Shown here: positions 17,115-24,239 of the stretch, piece by piece
Layout: each line of letters begins with the position of its first letter
Numbering within the stretch: position 1 is the first letter of the stretch
NCBI GenBank assembly: GCA_021815925.1
Contig: JAKAZL010000018.1
Location: 2,705 to 35,036, forward strand
Origin: Pseudomonadota bacterium
GTDB taxonomy: Bacteria > Pseudomonadota > Gammaproteobacteria > Steroidobacterales > Steroidobacteraceae
DNA: 32,332 nucleotides
Direction: 5' to 3'
The notes under the pieces: model-generated
The model's database searches: none
Seen by the model: only the letters and a program-made list of their open reading frames with translations
What the model was told of the DNA's origin: nothing
Made by a program: the position numbers and the translations under genes

Positions 17115-18030
17115 ACTCGCGCTCGCAGACGAAGCGGATGGTGTGAGGCGAGTCCGACTCGGGGATGCGCCCCAGGCTGATCAGGCCGCCGCCCTTCAAC
17201 TGCAGCGAATCGCGCCGCACAAAGGACTCCTCGCCGTTGGCATCGCGCACGAACGTGCCGTTGGTGCTGTGGTCGATCAGGTTGAACTTGTGGCGCGCGA
17301 ACTCGATGCGCGCATGCAGCCGTGAGACCAGGCTCCCCTTGACGACCAGATCGTTCTCATCGGCCCGTCCGATGGTGAGGATCGGACGTCCCTCATCGAC
17401 CAGCAGCTCCTGATCGAGCCACCACAGGCGCAGCCGGGTGTAAGCGGAGCGGTCCGTCTCGTGGCCCACGGCGCGCACCATGCTGGTGACGTCATCGGCC
17501 TGCCAGAGCACCTCGTACAGCGGCACCTCGTTGCGCTGGCCCTTGATCGGCGCGGTGTCGATCAGGCGGCAGGCCGCACGCCACTGGCTGGAAAGCTGCG
17601 CGACCGTCGCCTCGGTAATGATGATCTGACCGGCCTTCGCCTGGCTGGTCATGCGGTTGGCCGTGTGCACGGTCGAGCCGAACACGTCCTCGGCCTCGAG
17701 GACCACCGGTCCGAAATGGCACCCGACACGGATCGCCACCGGCTGTCCGTCGACACGCAGCTGGCTGCTCGCACCGATCTGTTTCTGCATCTGGGCGGCG
17801 GCATTCAGCGCCTCGTCGGCGCTCGGGAAAGTCGCCATGACCTCATCGCCCATGGTCTTGATGACCGTGCCGTGGCACTGCTCGGTCGCGCCGCGCATGA
17901 CCTCGATGCACATCGAGACCATGTCGCGCGCGCGCTGGTCTCCCATGCGCTCGTAGAGCCGGGTCGACCCGACCACGTCCGCGAACAAGACAGCCAGCTC
18001 GGCATCCTGACCCGTCGATTGGGCGGTCAA
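17113..18030 (-). CDS. Class III adenylate/guanylate cyclase with C-terminal FHA domain
   Basis: A 305-residue soluble protein. The cyclase domain (about 11-170) has the metal aspartates Asp18 (LFADVVGSTRLYER) and Asp62 (KTMGDEVMATF), the purine-selecting Lys58 and Asp115, and Arg126. The usual transition-state Asn of the VNxAxR motif is His122 here (VHTANR). Lys/Asp at the purine sites suggests ATP as substrate. An FHA phosphothreonine-binding domain follows at about 205-300, with GR (221-222), SRLH (236-239) and STNGTF (255-260) in place. The start is TTG at 18030, supported by GGGGGAGG five bases upstream. A phosphoprotein-gated cyclase is a reasonable inference; no kinase gene is nearby. 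Confidence 0.9.
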   Translation of the reverse strand: MTAQSTGQDAELAVLFADVVGSTRLYERMGDQRARDMVSMCIEVMRGATEQCHGTVIKTMGDEVMATFPSADEALNAAAQMQKQIGASSQLRVDGQPVAIRVGCHFGPVVLEAEDVFGSTVHTANRMTSQAKAGQIIITEATVAQLSSQWRAACRLIDTAPIKGQRNEVPLYEVLWQADDVTSMVRAVGHETDRSAYTRLRLWWLDQELLVDEGRPILTIGRADENDLVVKGSLVSRLHARIEFARHKFNLIDHSTNGTFVRDANGEESFVRRDSLQLKGGGLISLGRIPESDSPHTIRFVCERE

Positions 18031-18082
18031 CCGTCCTCCCCCTGGTGTTGAATGTCCTGATTAGACATAAGTCCGCGGAACG

Positions 18083-18088
18083 ATTATA
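18083..18088 (-). promoter_or_regulatory. Consensus -10 box before the cyclase gene
   Basis: The minus strand reads TATAAT here, 52 bases before the TTG start of the cyclase. No convincing -35 box lies at 16-18 bases. It falls in the 100-base gap between dusA and the cyclase, suggesting the cyclase can be transcribed separately from dusA. Confidence 0.4.
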
Positions 18089-18130
18089 CGCGAGGCGGGC
18101 TGGCGCGCTATGACGGGAGCCACAAACCGG

Positions 18131-19168
18131 CTACGCCGCCGAGGCCCCCGCCTCCCCGGGCGAGCGCAGGACGGCCGCCGCGCGGCGGATCAGGCCGGCA
18201 TCGGCCCCCGCCTTGCGCGCCCCCTCGCTCATCATCCGCCGGTACTCCCGTGCCCCCGGCTCCCCGGCATACAACCCCAGCATGTGCCGGGTGATGCTGC
18301 CGAGCGAATGCCCCTCGGCCAAGCGGCGCTCGGCATATTGGGCCATGCGCTCAAGCAGCGCCTCGCGGGACGGCACGCTCGAGCTCGGATCGAGGGCCCG
18401 CTGCAGCTCCGCGAGCAGCGCCGGGCGGTGGTAGGCCTCCCGGCCGAGCATCACCCCGTCACACCAGGCAAGCGCCGCCATCGCCGCATCGGCGGTGCGC
18501 ACACCGCCGTTCAGAACCACCGGCAGACCGGCAAAGGTCGCCTTCAGGCGCCGCACCACCTCATAACGCAGGGGCGGGATCTCACGGTTGTCCTTCGGCG
18601 AGAGGCCGCCCAGCACGGCCTTGCGCGCATGCACGATCGCCACCCGGGAGCCGGCCTCGCTCGAGAGCGCGACGAACTCCCGCAGTGCCGCGAAATCCGC
18701 CTCGTCATACCGCTGCAGCGCACCGGCCACGGCGCTGCGAGCGCCACTGACGACCCCGATGCGCATCTTGACGGTCACCGGCACGCTCACCGCCCGGACC
18801 ATCGCCGCCACGCACTCGGCCACCCGCTGCGGCTCACGCATCAGGCAGGCGCCGAACGCGCCGCTCGCCACCCGATCGCTCGGGCAGCCGCAATTGAGGT
18901 TGATCTCATCGTAGCCGGCCGCCTCGCCGCGCCTTGCCGCCTCGGCCAGCTCGCGCGGCTCACTGCCACCGAGCTGCAACGCCACCGGATGCTCCTCGGG
19001 ATCGAACGCGAGCAGGCGCTCGGCATCGCCGCGCAGGATCGCCGCGGCGGTGATCATTTCGGTGTAGAGGAGCGTATGCGGCGAGAAGCCGCGCAGGAAG
19101 TACCGGCAATGCCGGTCCGTCCAGTCCATCATGGGAGCCACGGCGACGCGGCGGTCTAAGTTATTCAT
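18131..19168 (-). CDS. dusA: tRNA-dihydrouridine(20/20a) synthase
   Basis: A 345-residue FMN-dependent enzyme that reduces uridines 20/20a in the tRNA D-loop. The N-terminal VAVAPMMDWTDRHCR, the catalytic Cys93 in EINLNCGCPSDRV, the VKMRIG segment, HARKAVLGGLSPKDNREIPPL and VVLNGGVRT identify the DusA subfamily; length is typical. The ATG at 19168 starts the conserved region; the frame extends to 19240, but that part is not DusA-like and contains a hairpin. The 5' end of dusA is a known attachment site for integrative elements, and here the composition changes immediately upstream of it. Confidence 0.95.
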   Translation of the reverse strand: MNNLDRRVAVAPMMDWTDRHCRYFLRGFSPHTLLYTEMITAAAILRGDAERLLAFDPEEHPVALQLGGSEPRELAEAARRGEAAGYDEINLNCGCPSDRVASGAFGACLMREPQRVAECVAAMVRAVSVPVTVKMRIGVVSGARSAVAGALQRYDEADFAALREFVALSSEAGSRVAIVHARKAVLGGLSPKDNREIPPLRYEVVRRLKATFAGLPVVLNGGVRTADAAMAALAWCDGVMLGREAYHRPALLAELQRALDPSSSVPSREALLERMAQYAERRLAEGHSLGSITRHMLGLYAGEPGAREYRRMMSEGARKAGADAGLIRRAAAVLRSPGEAGASAA

Positions 19169-19201
19169 ATCAAACGACTTTTCCTCACCGGTCGGTCCAG
19201 T
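19112..19201. repeat. Near-identical 14-bp direct repeat in dusA and its leader
   Basis: CCGGTCCGTCCAGT (19112-19125, inside dusA codons for DWTDR) recurs as CCGGTCGGTCCAGT (19188-19201) in the leader, with one mismatch, 76 bases apart. The coding copy lies in the part of dusA that dusA-specific integrases are known to target. The second copy could be a scar of integration or excision, or chance. Confidence 0.45.
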
Positions 19202-19216
19202 GGATGACTGGACCGA
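19192..19216. repeat. Strong hairpin in the dusA leader
   Basis: TCGGTCCAGT (19192-19201) and ACTGGACCGA (19207-19216) form a perfect ten-pair stem with a five-base loop. In the dusA transcript it ends just before the presumed ribosome site (GAGGAAAAG), so it could affect translation. It could equally be an operator or recombinase site. On the plus strand it is followed by TTTCCC, too short a T-run for a convincing terminator. Confidence 0.6.
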
Positions 19217-19248
19217 TTTCCCTGACCGGGATATCTCCAAACGCTACC

Positions 19249-19266
19249 GGCTCGAATCGTCGAGCC
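19249..19266. repeat. Second inverted repeat upstream of dusA
   Basis: GGCTCGA (19249-19255) and TCGAGCC (19260-19266) are perfect seven-base arms around a four-base loop, about 80 bases before the dusA ATG. Role unknown; it shares the intergenic region with the first hairpin and with the start of the island. The remainder of 19217-19462 shows no gene. Confidence 0.45.
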
Positions 19267-19462
19267 ATTGTGCATCCCAGTGTAAACGAGCTTCAGAGGA
19301 TCGCGACCCCGCCGATCCCCAGCGGATGCTACGTAAAGGCCACGAGCGATGCCCGCAGCCTTCCGGTAATCCTAGCAAACGGCCCCTTCCTCACTATCAA
19401 TGGGCCGTCCACATGATATCAATTAGCCGCCCTTCCAATTACAATCAGCCGCTCCATTTTCC

Positions 19463-20701
19463 GTGATCGGACGACCCTTCGTGTATCCCCGGTTCATCGA
19501 GCAGCGTGTGCGAGACGCCCTGTCGGACACGCGCGTAGTGCTGATCACAGGGCCGCGGCAAGCGGGCAAGACGACGCTGGCGGAAAAGCTCGCCCACAGT
19601 GAGATGCCCTTTTTGACTCTGGACGATCAGACGACCCTCGACACGGCGCGGGCCGATCCGGTGGGCTTCGTTCGGGGTCTCGACCGGGCCGTCATCGATG
19701 AGATTCAACGCGCACCGGAAGTGCTGCTGGCGATCAAGCGCAGCGTAGACACCGACAAGCGCCCAGGCCGCTTTCTTTTGACCGGTTCCGCAAATCTCAT
19801 GATGCTGCCGCAGGTCGCGGATTCGCTCGCCGGTCGTATGGAGATTGCAGAACTCCTTCCGCTCTCCCAAAGCGAGCTTCGCCGCCGACCTTGCGAATTT
19901 CTCGCACGAGTTCTGCAAGGAAAGCCTCCTATTGCGGGTCAACCCGTCGTCGGACAGGAGCTCCTTCATCGTGTGACATCCGGCGGCTACCCCGAGGCCC
20001 TCCAACGGACTTCCTGGCCGCGCCGGCAGAAATGGTTCCTGGATTACACCAAAGCCGTCATCGAGCGCGATGTACGTGACATTGCGCAAATCGAGCATGC
20101 CAGACAGATGCCTCGGCTGTTGCGGATCCTCGCTCAGCATTCCGGAAGACTGGTCAACTATTCGAGCGTCGGCGCGCCGCTCGGCATAGGACATGTGACG
20201 ACACAGAAATACACCGGCGTTCTCGAGCAGCTCTTTCTGATCCGAACACTGCAGCCCTGGTACACCAACGAGCTCAAGAGACTCGTCAAGACACCCAAAC
20301 TGCACTTTCTCGACTCAGGCCTCCTGACCGTGCTGCGCGCTCTGTCTCCGGCCCGGCTTGCATCGGACCGCATGTCCTTCGGGTCCGTTCTCGAGACATT
20401 CATACTAGCCGAGCTTCTCAAGCTCGCCACGTGGCACCACGAACCGCTTGAATTCTTCCACTTTCGTGACCGCTACGACTACGAAGTCGACATCGTCATC
20501 GAGGACTCACGTGGTCACGTCGTTGGGATTGAAGTGAAAGCGGCCGCAACCGTAACCGGCGCCGACTTCTCCGGCATGCGCAAGCTTGCGGAGGCTTGCG
20601 GTAAGCGCTTCATCATGGGTTTGGTGCTATACGACCACAATATCGTGGTGCCATTTGGCGAGAAATTCTTTGCCGTCCCGGTTTCCACCCTGTGGCAATG
20701 A
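19463..20701 (+). CDS. AAA ATPase with C-terminal DUF4143 domain
   Basis: A 412-residue protein of the common but poorly understood AAA_14/DUF4143 family found in mobile and defence-rich regions. The ATPase part has Walker A GPRQAGKTT (30-38), Walker B AVIDEIQRAP (76-85) and sensor LLTGSANL (105-112). The DUF4143 part shows DYTKAVIERDVRDIAQIE and, near the end, a PD-(D/E)XK-like set Asp343 (YEVDIVIED) and Glu357-x-Lys359 (GIEVKAA), suggesting a nuclease-like fold; activity is unproven in this family. The start is GTG at 19463; no strong ribosome site is seen. GC is clearly lower than in the core genes to the left. Its last 271 bases recur downstream at 23970-24240. Confidence 0.88.
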   Translation: MIGRPFVYPRFIEQRVRDALSDTRVVLITGPRQAGKTTLAEKLAHSEMPFLTLDDQTTLDTARADPVGFVRGLDRAVIDEIQRAPEVLLAIKRSVDTDKRPGRFLLTGSANLMMLPQVADSLAGRMEIAELLPLSQSELRRRPCEFLARVLQGKPPIAGQPVVGQELLHRVTSGGYPEALQRTSWPRRQKWFLDYTKAVIERDVRDIAQIEHARQMPRLLRILAQHSGRLVNYSSVGAPLGIGHVTTQKYTGVLEQLFLIRTLQPWYTNELKRLVKTPKLHFLDSGLLTVLRALSPARLASDRMSFGSVLETFILAELLKLATWHHEPLEFFHFRDRYDYEVDIVIEDSRGHVVGIEVKAAATVTGADFSGMRKLAEACGKRFIMGLVLYDHNIVVPFGEKFFAVPVSTLWQ

Positions 20702-20702
20702 C
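20432..20702 (+). repeat. DUF4143 3' segment, copy A
   Basis: By direct alignment this 271-base segment matches 23970-24240 without gaps and with about 25 differences (about 91% identity). Identity begins at TGGCA and ends just after the stop codon (TGGCAATGAC). The differences include about a dozen amino-acid changes, so the copies are related paralogues and not a fresh duplication. Confidence 0.9.
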
Positions 20703-21130
20703 ATATTTGGCTCCCTCACCTCCCCTTCTCGGCCCGGAGGCGACGCAAAGACCATCAGCACCGTGCGATCCGCCCGTGGCTCGCAAACGGAGAGCCACCC
20801 GGCTCCCAAGCCCCTCCCTCCGCCCCGTGGGAGTCATAGAACGGCAGGTAACGACCCGAAGCGGTCCGATAGAAATTCCACATTTCCGCCGCTCGGAACC
20901 CGGCGCGGCTCATGCCGATGACCGCTTTCAAGAAGCTAAAACCGTTCCGGTCGCCCCGCTGAAGGAAATGAGGTAGCGGTGTTACAGGACGGCTAATGGC
21001 CTGCAAACTTGTACCGTCACGCAATTGGTAATGTAAACGCCCAAATTTTCAAGGCTCTGCGATTCAGGGTTACTCGCTAGGTTCTCGTTTGTTCATCACG
21101 ATCCGCGTCTCCAAAGCAAATTGAACAATA
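20703..21130. other. Gene-poor stretch between the ATPase and rraB
   Basis: No recognisable gene was found. A minus-strand open frame at 20755-21024 (89 codons, containing FYRTASGRYLPFYDSHG) has an ordinary amino-acid mix but no family I recognise and no ribosome site, so I do not call it a gene. The last 150 bases are AT-richer and probably contain the rraB promoter, though no clear -35/-10 pair is visible. Confidence 0.4.
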
Positions 21131-21472
21131 ATGGATTACGCCGTGCCATATCCTCAAGACGCTGACGGTGATGCACTTCGCAAGGTCGCAGCCCATGGAG
21201 CGGATATGTCCCGCCCCATGATTATAGATTTCTCAGTCGATGCTTCTAATGAAGAAGTCGCGACGTCTGTTGCATCGCTTGTGACGTCCCGCGGCTACGA
21301 CCCGAAGATCTACCACGATGACGAAAGCGGAAACTGGAGCGTCTACTGTTCGCGGTCAATGTTGGCTACGTACGAAGGCGTGGTTGCCGCGCAGGATGAG
21401 CTCAATGCTTTGCTACAGTCACTCGGCGCTGTCTGCGATGGCTGGGGAACATTTGGAAACAAATCGGGTTGA
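21131..21472 (+). CDS. rraB: Ribonuclease E inhibitor RraB-like protein
   Basis: A 113-residue small acidic protein of the RraB (regulator of ribonuclease activity B) family. The typical N-terminal layout is visible: YPQDADGDALRKVAAHGADMS, then PMIIDFSVDASNEEVATSVASLVTSRGYD, then a WSVYCSRSML strand and a C-terminal helix. E. coli RraB binds the RNase E scaffold and changes which mRNAs are cut. Here the gene stands alone in a lower-GC accessory island beside toxin-antitoxin genes, not in a core context, so it may be a horizontally moved homologue with a different target. No clear ribosome site precedes the ATG. Confidence 0.8.
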   Translation: MDYAVPYPQDADGDALRKVAAHGADMSRPMIIDFSVDASNEEVATSVASLVTSRGYDPKIYHDDESGNWSVYCSRSMLATYEGVVAAQDELNALLQSLGAVCDGWGTFGNKSG

Positions 21473-21584
21473 CGCGCGACCTGTCGCACTCACACCGCCT
21501 CCTGCGTCTCCGCTTAGTGCAGCGATCGCTCGCGGGAAATTTGGAGTTGGATCGCCAGCGTCAGGTCCTGGCCGCAAGCAGTTA

Positions 21585-21902
21585 TCAGATCCCAATGATC
21601 AATAGGTCGAGCGCGGCGATGATGGTGGCGCGTTCGTCAACTACGTTCCCGATCGGCTGGCCCAACTCGCGCGTGGAAATGCCAGCCAACTGCGGAGTGA
21701 GCATGACGTACTGCTTGCCATCGATCGCAAGAATTGGAGCGAGCTGCTTCATGACGACATCCCGTGCTGCGGCAACAGGGCTCAGCGGCACGACGACGCG
21801 CGTCGACAGTGGCTCAAGCAGGTCCGACTGGACATCGAGCAGCAGCGGGAAGCGCCCCCTAGTCGCAGCATTTCGGTTCTTGTAGACAGCGAACTGCGGC
21901 AT
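21585..21902 (-). CDS. ccdB: CcdB-family toxin (gyrase poison)
   Basis: A 105-residue toxin. In characterised systems it traps DNA gyrase on cleaved DNA. The N-terminal MPQFAVYKNRNAATRGRFPLLLDVQSDLL, the strand STRVVVPLSP, GKQYVMLTPQLAGI and the final ALDLLIIGI match the family; the C-terminal Gly-Ile corresponds to the gyrase-binding end of F-plasmid CcdB (Trp-Gly-Ile), with Ile in place of Trp. The ATG at 21902 shares one base with the ccdA stop (TGATG); a TTG one codon upstream is an alternative. It converges on rraB across 112 bases that show no gene. Confidence 0.93.
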   Translation of the reverse strand: MPQFAVYKNRNAATRGRFPLLLDVQSDLLEPLSTRVVVPLSPVAAARDVVMKQLAPILAIDGKQYVMLTPQLAGISTRELGQPIGNVVDERATIIAALDLLIIGI

Positions 21903-22126
21903 CAAAAGCTGCGCACTGGGTCACCGAATGCGCCGTGCTCGTCAATCTCGCGGTTGTAGGCCGCGATAGCTCCAGAGTTTTCCGCAAGCCACCTGTCGCG
22001 TCTGCGAATCCGGAGCTGCTCAGCCAACGCACCTTCCAGCGCCGCCGAGAGGTTAATGTCCTCGGCCCGCGCTGCATCGAGCAGCTCGGCAGGAACCGAT
22101 ACATTGACCGCCTTTTTGGCTGGCAT
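21902..22126 (-). CDS. ccdA: CcdA-family antitoxin
   Basis: A 74-residue antitoxin. The N-terminal ribbon-helix-helix (KKAVNVSVPAELLDAAR, then EDINLSAALEGAL) binds the operator, and the C-terminal tail (RWLAENSGAIAAYNREIDEH, ending AFGDPVRSF) is the toxin-wrapping segment typical of CcdA. The ATG at 22126 is preceded by GGGGAG at proper spacing; the in-frame extension to 22165 would overlap the operator. It is directly followed by ccdB. Confidence 0.94.
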   Translation of the reverse strand: MPAKKAVNVSVPAELLDAARAEDINLSAALEGALAEQLRIRRRDRWLAENSGAIAAYNREIDEHGAFGDPVRSF

Positions 22127-22145
22127 CCTAGCTCCCCAGTGTGGA

Positions 22146-22181
22146 TGCGCATAGTGTATGCGCACATATCATGGGGCGCAA
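22146..22181 (-). promoter_or_regulatory. ccdAB promoter and operator
   Basis: On the minus strand TTGCGC (22181-22176) and TACACT (22158-22153) are 17 bases apart. The -10 box lies inside a perfect inverted repeat, TGCGCATA (22146-22153) and TATGCGCA (22157-22164) around a three-base centre. A repressor bound here would block the promoter, as expected for CcdA-CcdB autoregulation. Confidence 0.65.
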
Positions 22182-22310
22182 CTCTCGTCATGCCGCAGAG
22201 CGGCGGGCGGCGGCGACCCGTGTACGTTCGAATGTCTGCAATCCGGAAGAAGCGAAGGAATGACCGGAGATGGCCGATCGCGCTCATCACTAGCCCGATG
22301 TCATGATGCG

Positions 22311-22721
22311 CTAGCTTGCGGGTTCCCAAACCTTTAACTTGCAATGTCTGGCGGCAAGCACGAAGTCGTTGTCGGCCGTGAGGATCGTCAACCCGTGTCT
22401 GATGCACAACTGTGCGAGCAGTGCGTCTACAGTCCCGAGTTGGACCCCGGAGCGGCGGCACCGATTGCGGAGGGCCGCGGCGTCGATGTGGTCTTGTCGA
22501 TTTGGTATCAGCAGCGGTAACGCCGAGAAGCGCTCGATGATATCGCTCCCGGCTCGAGGTCCGACGAATCCTTGGAGAAGCTCCTGGAGAATCAGTCCTG
22601 TCGTGACGATCGACTCGCCACCCCTCAATCCAGCCTGCAGCGCTCCCACATGAGGCTCGTCTGCTGGGCGATCGCGGCGAAAAGCCAGCGACCATACACT
22701 GGTGTCAACCAGCAAGGTCAC
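22311..22721 (-). CDS. vapC: VapC-family PIN-domain ribonuclease toxin
   Basis: A 136-residue PIN-domain protein. The acidic metal-binding residues are in place: Asp6 (LLVDTSVW), Glu47 (LILQELLQG), Asp99 (GTVDALLAQL) and Asp117/Asp119 (LTADNDFVL). Family members cut tRNA or rRNA when released from VapB; the target here cannot be predicted. The start is GTG at 22721, overlapping the vapB stop by four bases (GTGA). The 184 bases between its stop and ccdA hold only the ccd promoter region. Confidence 0.92.
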   Translation of the reverse strand: MTLLVDTSVWSLAFRRDRPADEPHVGALQAGLRGGESIVTTGLILQELLQGFVGPRAGSDIIERFSALPLLIPNRQDHIDAAALRNRCRRSGVQLGTVDALLAQLCIRHGLTILTADNDFVLAARHCKLKVWEPAS

Positions 22722-22918
22722 CGCCGCGAACGCTCAGCTTTGTAGTCAAACGAGTCGTCCCACTCAAGCTTGCCCATCAAATCCAGCAGTCGTCTCTGCT
22801 GGCGCCTGGCGATGAATTCCTCCAGAGCCCTGGTAACTGCAGCTTTCTTGGTGGATTCGCCGCTCACTTCAAGAGCGCGCTCGAGAAGCGCGGGATCGAT
22901 TGACAGATTAGTGGCCAT
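22718..22918 (-). CDS. vapB: VapB-family antitoxin
   Basis: A 66-residue antitoxin. The N-terminal half (MATNLSIDPALLERALEVSG, then STKKAAVTRALEEFIAR) is the DUF2191/ribbon-helix-helix type DNA-binding part, and the C-terminal LLDLMGKLEWDDSFDYKAER is the toxin-binding tail. The ATG at 22918 has GGGAG seven bases upstream. The frame continues to 22999, but that part covers the promoter. It is translationally coupled to vapC. Confidence 0.92.
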   Translation of the reverse strand: MATNLSIDPALLERALEVSGESTKKAAVTRALEEFIARRQQRRLLDLMGKLEWDDSFDYKAERSRR

Positions 22919-22937
22919 GTGTGATCTCCCACACACG

Positions 22938-22966
22938 AGTGTACACATGGAACCGGGTCGTGGCAA
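22938..22966 (-). promoter_or_regulatory. vapBC promoter with small palindrome
   Basis: TTGCCA (22966-22961) and TACACT (22943-22938) on the minus strand are 17 bases apart, and the octamer palindrome GTGTACAC (22939-22946) overlaps the -10 box, a likely VapB binding point. The -10 hexamer is the same as in the ccdAB promoter. Confidence 0.55.
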
Positions 22967-23237
22967 ATGGCAGCAAATCGGCGGCCGCTGCGTGGGCACG
23001 GCTTAGGAGCCCTCGAACTGGCCGCTGTGCGCAATTCCGGGTATAGGCGCTCGTTGCTCGCGCTTAGACAAGCTGACGTCCCCTGGAGTGGTGAACGAGG
23101 GATCTTCGGATCCGGGCTTTTAGCTCTGCCCCCGTAGGGCGGTCGCGGCCGACCGGCCGCGGAGTCGAGGAGGCGGTCATCGTGATTTCTGGATAAGGTT
23201 GGGTTGCGACACCTTCAACTTTGCCAGGAGCACCACG
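22967..23237. other. Region before the transposase gene, probably with the left IS end
   Basis: No gene is seen. Somewhere in about 23090-23237 the IS256-type element should begin. The near-palindrome GGATCTTCGGATCC (23100-23113) and a GC-rich hairpin around 23140-23160 lie here, but a terminal repeat cannot be fixed because the right end of the element is missing. No remnant of the N-terminal half of a second DUF4143 ATPase was found. Confidence 0.35.
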
Positions 23238-23970
23238 ATGACCGCGAAGGCCAATATCTCATTGAGCGAGCTCGCCGAAAAGGGCGCCGACGCCGATTTG
23301 CTGCGCGAGATGATCCAGTACGTCGCCCAGCGCATGATGGACATGGACGTTGAGAGTCTGTGCGCTGCCGGGTATGCCGAGCGCAGCCCCGAGCGGCTCA
23401 ACAGCCGCAATGGCTACCGGGAGCGGCTCTGGGAGACGCGCGCCGGGTCGGTGGATCTGAAGATCCCGAAGCTGCGCAAAGGCAGCTATTTCCCCGGTTT
23501 CCTCGAGCCGCGACGCACCGCCGAGAAGGCCCTCGCTGCGGTGATCCAGGAGGCCTACGTGCAGGGCGTCTCGACCCGCTCGGTCGACGAGCCGGTCAAG
23601 GCGATGGGGATGCAGGGGATCAGCAAAAGCCAGGTCTCACGGCTGTGCGCGGAGATCGACGAGCGGGTCGGTGCGTTCCTGGAGCGCCCCAGCGAGGGGG
23701 ACTGGCCGTATCTGTGGATCGATGCGACGTACATCAAGTGCCGCGAGGCCGGCAGGATCGTCTCCAAGGCCGCAATAATCGCCGTTGCCGTGAACACCGA
23801 GGGCGTGCGTGGGGTACTGGGCATGGCCACCGGGCCGTCGGAGGCCGAGCCGTTCTGGAGCGCCTTCCTGCGCTCGCTCACGCGCCGCGGGCTGCGCGGG
23901 GTGAAGCTGGTGATCTCGGACGCTCACGAGGGGCTGAAGGCCGCCGCGGCCAAGGTCCTCTCGGCCCCCT
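23238..23970 (+). mobile_element. IS256-family insertion sequence remnant (5' part of transposase)
   Basis: Codons 1-244 of the chimera encode the N-terminal part of a mutator-type (IS256 family) transposase, cut off after the second catalytic Asp. The DDE glutamate, the C-terminal third and the right terminal repeat are absent, so the element cannot move by itself. Confidence 0.85.
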
Positions 23971-24239
23971 GGCACGACGAACCGATCGAATTTTTCCACT
24001 TCCGCGACCGCTACGACTACGAAGTCGACATCGTCATAGAGGATTCACGTGGTCACGTCGTTGGGATTGAAGCGAAAGCGGCCGCAACCGTAACCGGCAC
24101 CGACTTCTTCGGCATGCGCAAGCTCACCGATGCGTGCGGTAAGCGCTTCATCATGGGTTTGGTGCCATACGACCACGATACCGTGGTCCCGTTTGGCGAG
24201 AAACTCCTTGCCGTCCCGGTTTCTACCCTCTGGCAATGA
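23238..24239 (+). CDS. In-frame chimera: IS256-type transposase N-terminus fused to DUF4143 C-terminus
   Basis: A 333-residue open frame of two unrelated parts. Residues 1-243 are an IS256-family transposase (LNSRNGYRERLWETRAGSVD; catalytic Asp162 in WIDATYIK; Asp228 in VISDAHEGLKAAAAKV). In intact relatives the sequence continues with a WQRCRVHF-like segment and a later catalytic Glu; here it changes at residue 244-245 into WHDEPIEFFHFRDRYDYEVD, the end of a DUF4143 ATPase, and runs to that protein's natural stop. The nuclease-like residues Asp264, Glu278 and Lys280 are kept. The join lies in TGGCA, a sequence probably shared by both parents. The ATG at 23238 has CAGGAG seven bases upstream, so the fusion can be translated. 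It may be a pseudogene or a new protein. The last 17 bases overlap the convergent MarR-type gene. Confidence 0.88.
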   Translation: MTAKANISLSELAEKGADADLLREMIQYVAQRMMDMDVESLCAAGYAERSPERLNSRNGYRERLWETRAGSVDLKIPKLRKGSYFPGFLEPRRTAEKALAAVIQEAYVQGVSTRSVDEPVKAMGMQGISKSQVSRLCAEIDERVGAFLERPSEGDWPYLWIDATYIKCREAGRIVSKAAIIAVAVNTEGVRGVLGMATGPSEAEPFWSAFLRSLTRRGLRGVKLVISDAHEGLKAAAAKVLSAPWHDEPIEFFHFRDRYDYEVDIVIEDSRGHVVGIEAKAAATVTGTDFFGMRKLTDACGKRFIMGLVPYDHDTVVPFGEKLLAVPVSTLWQ

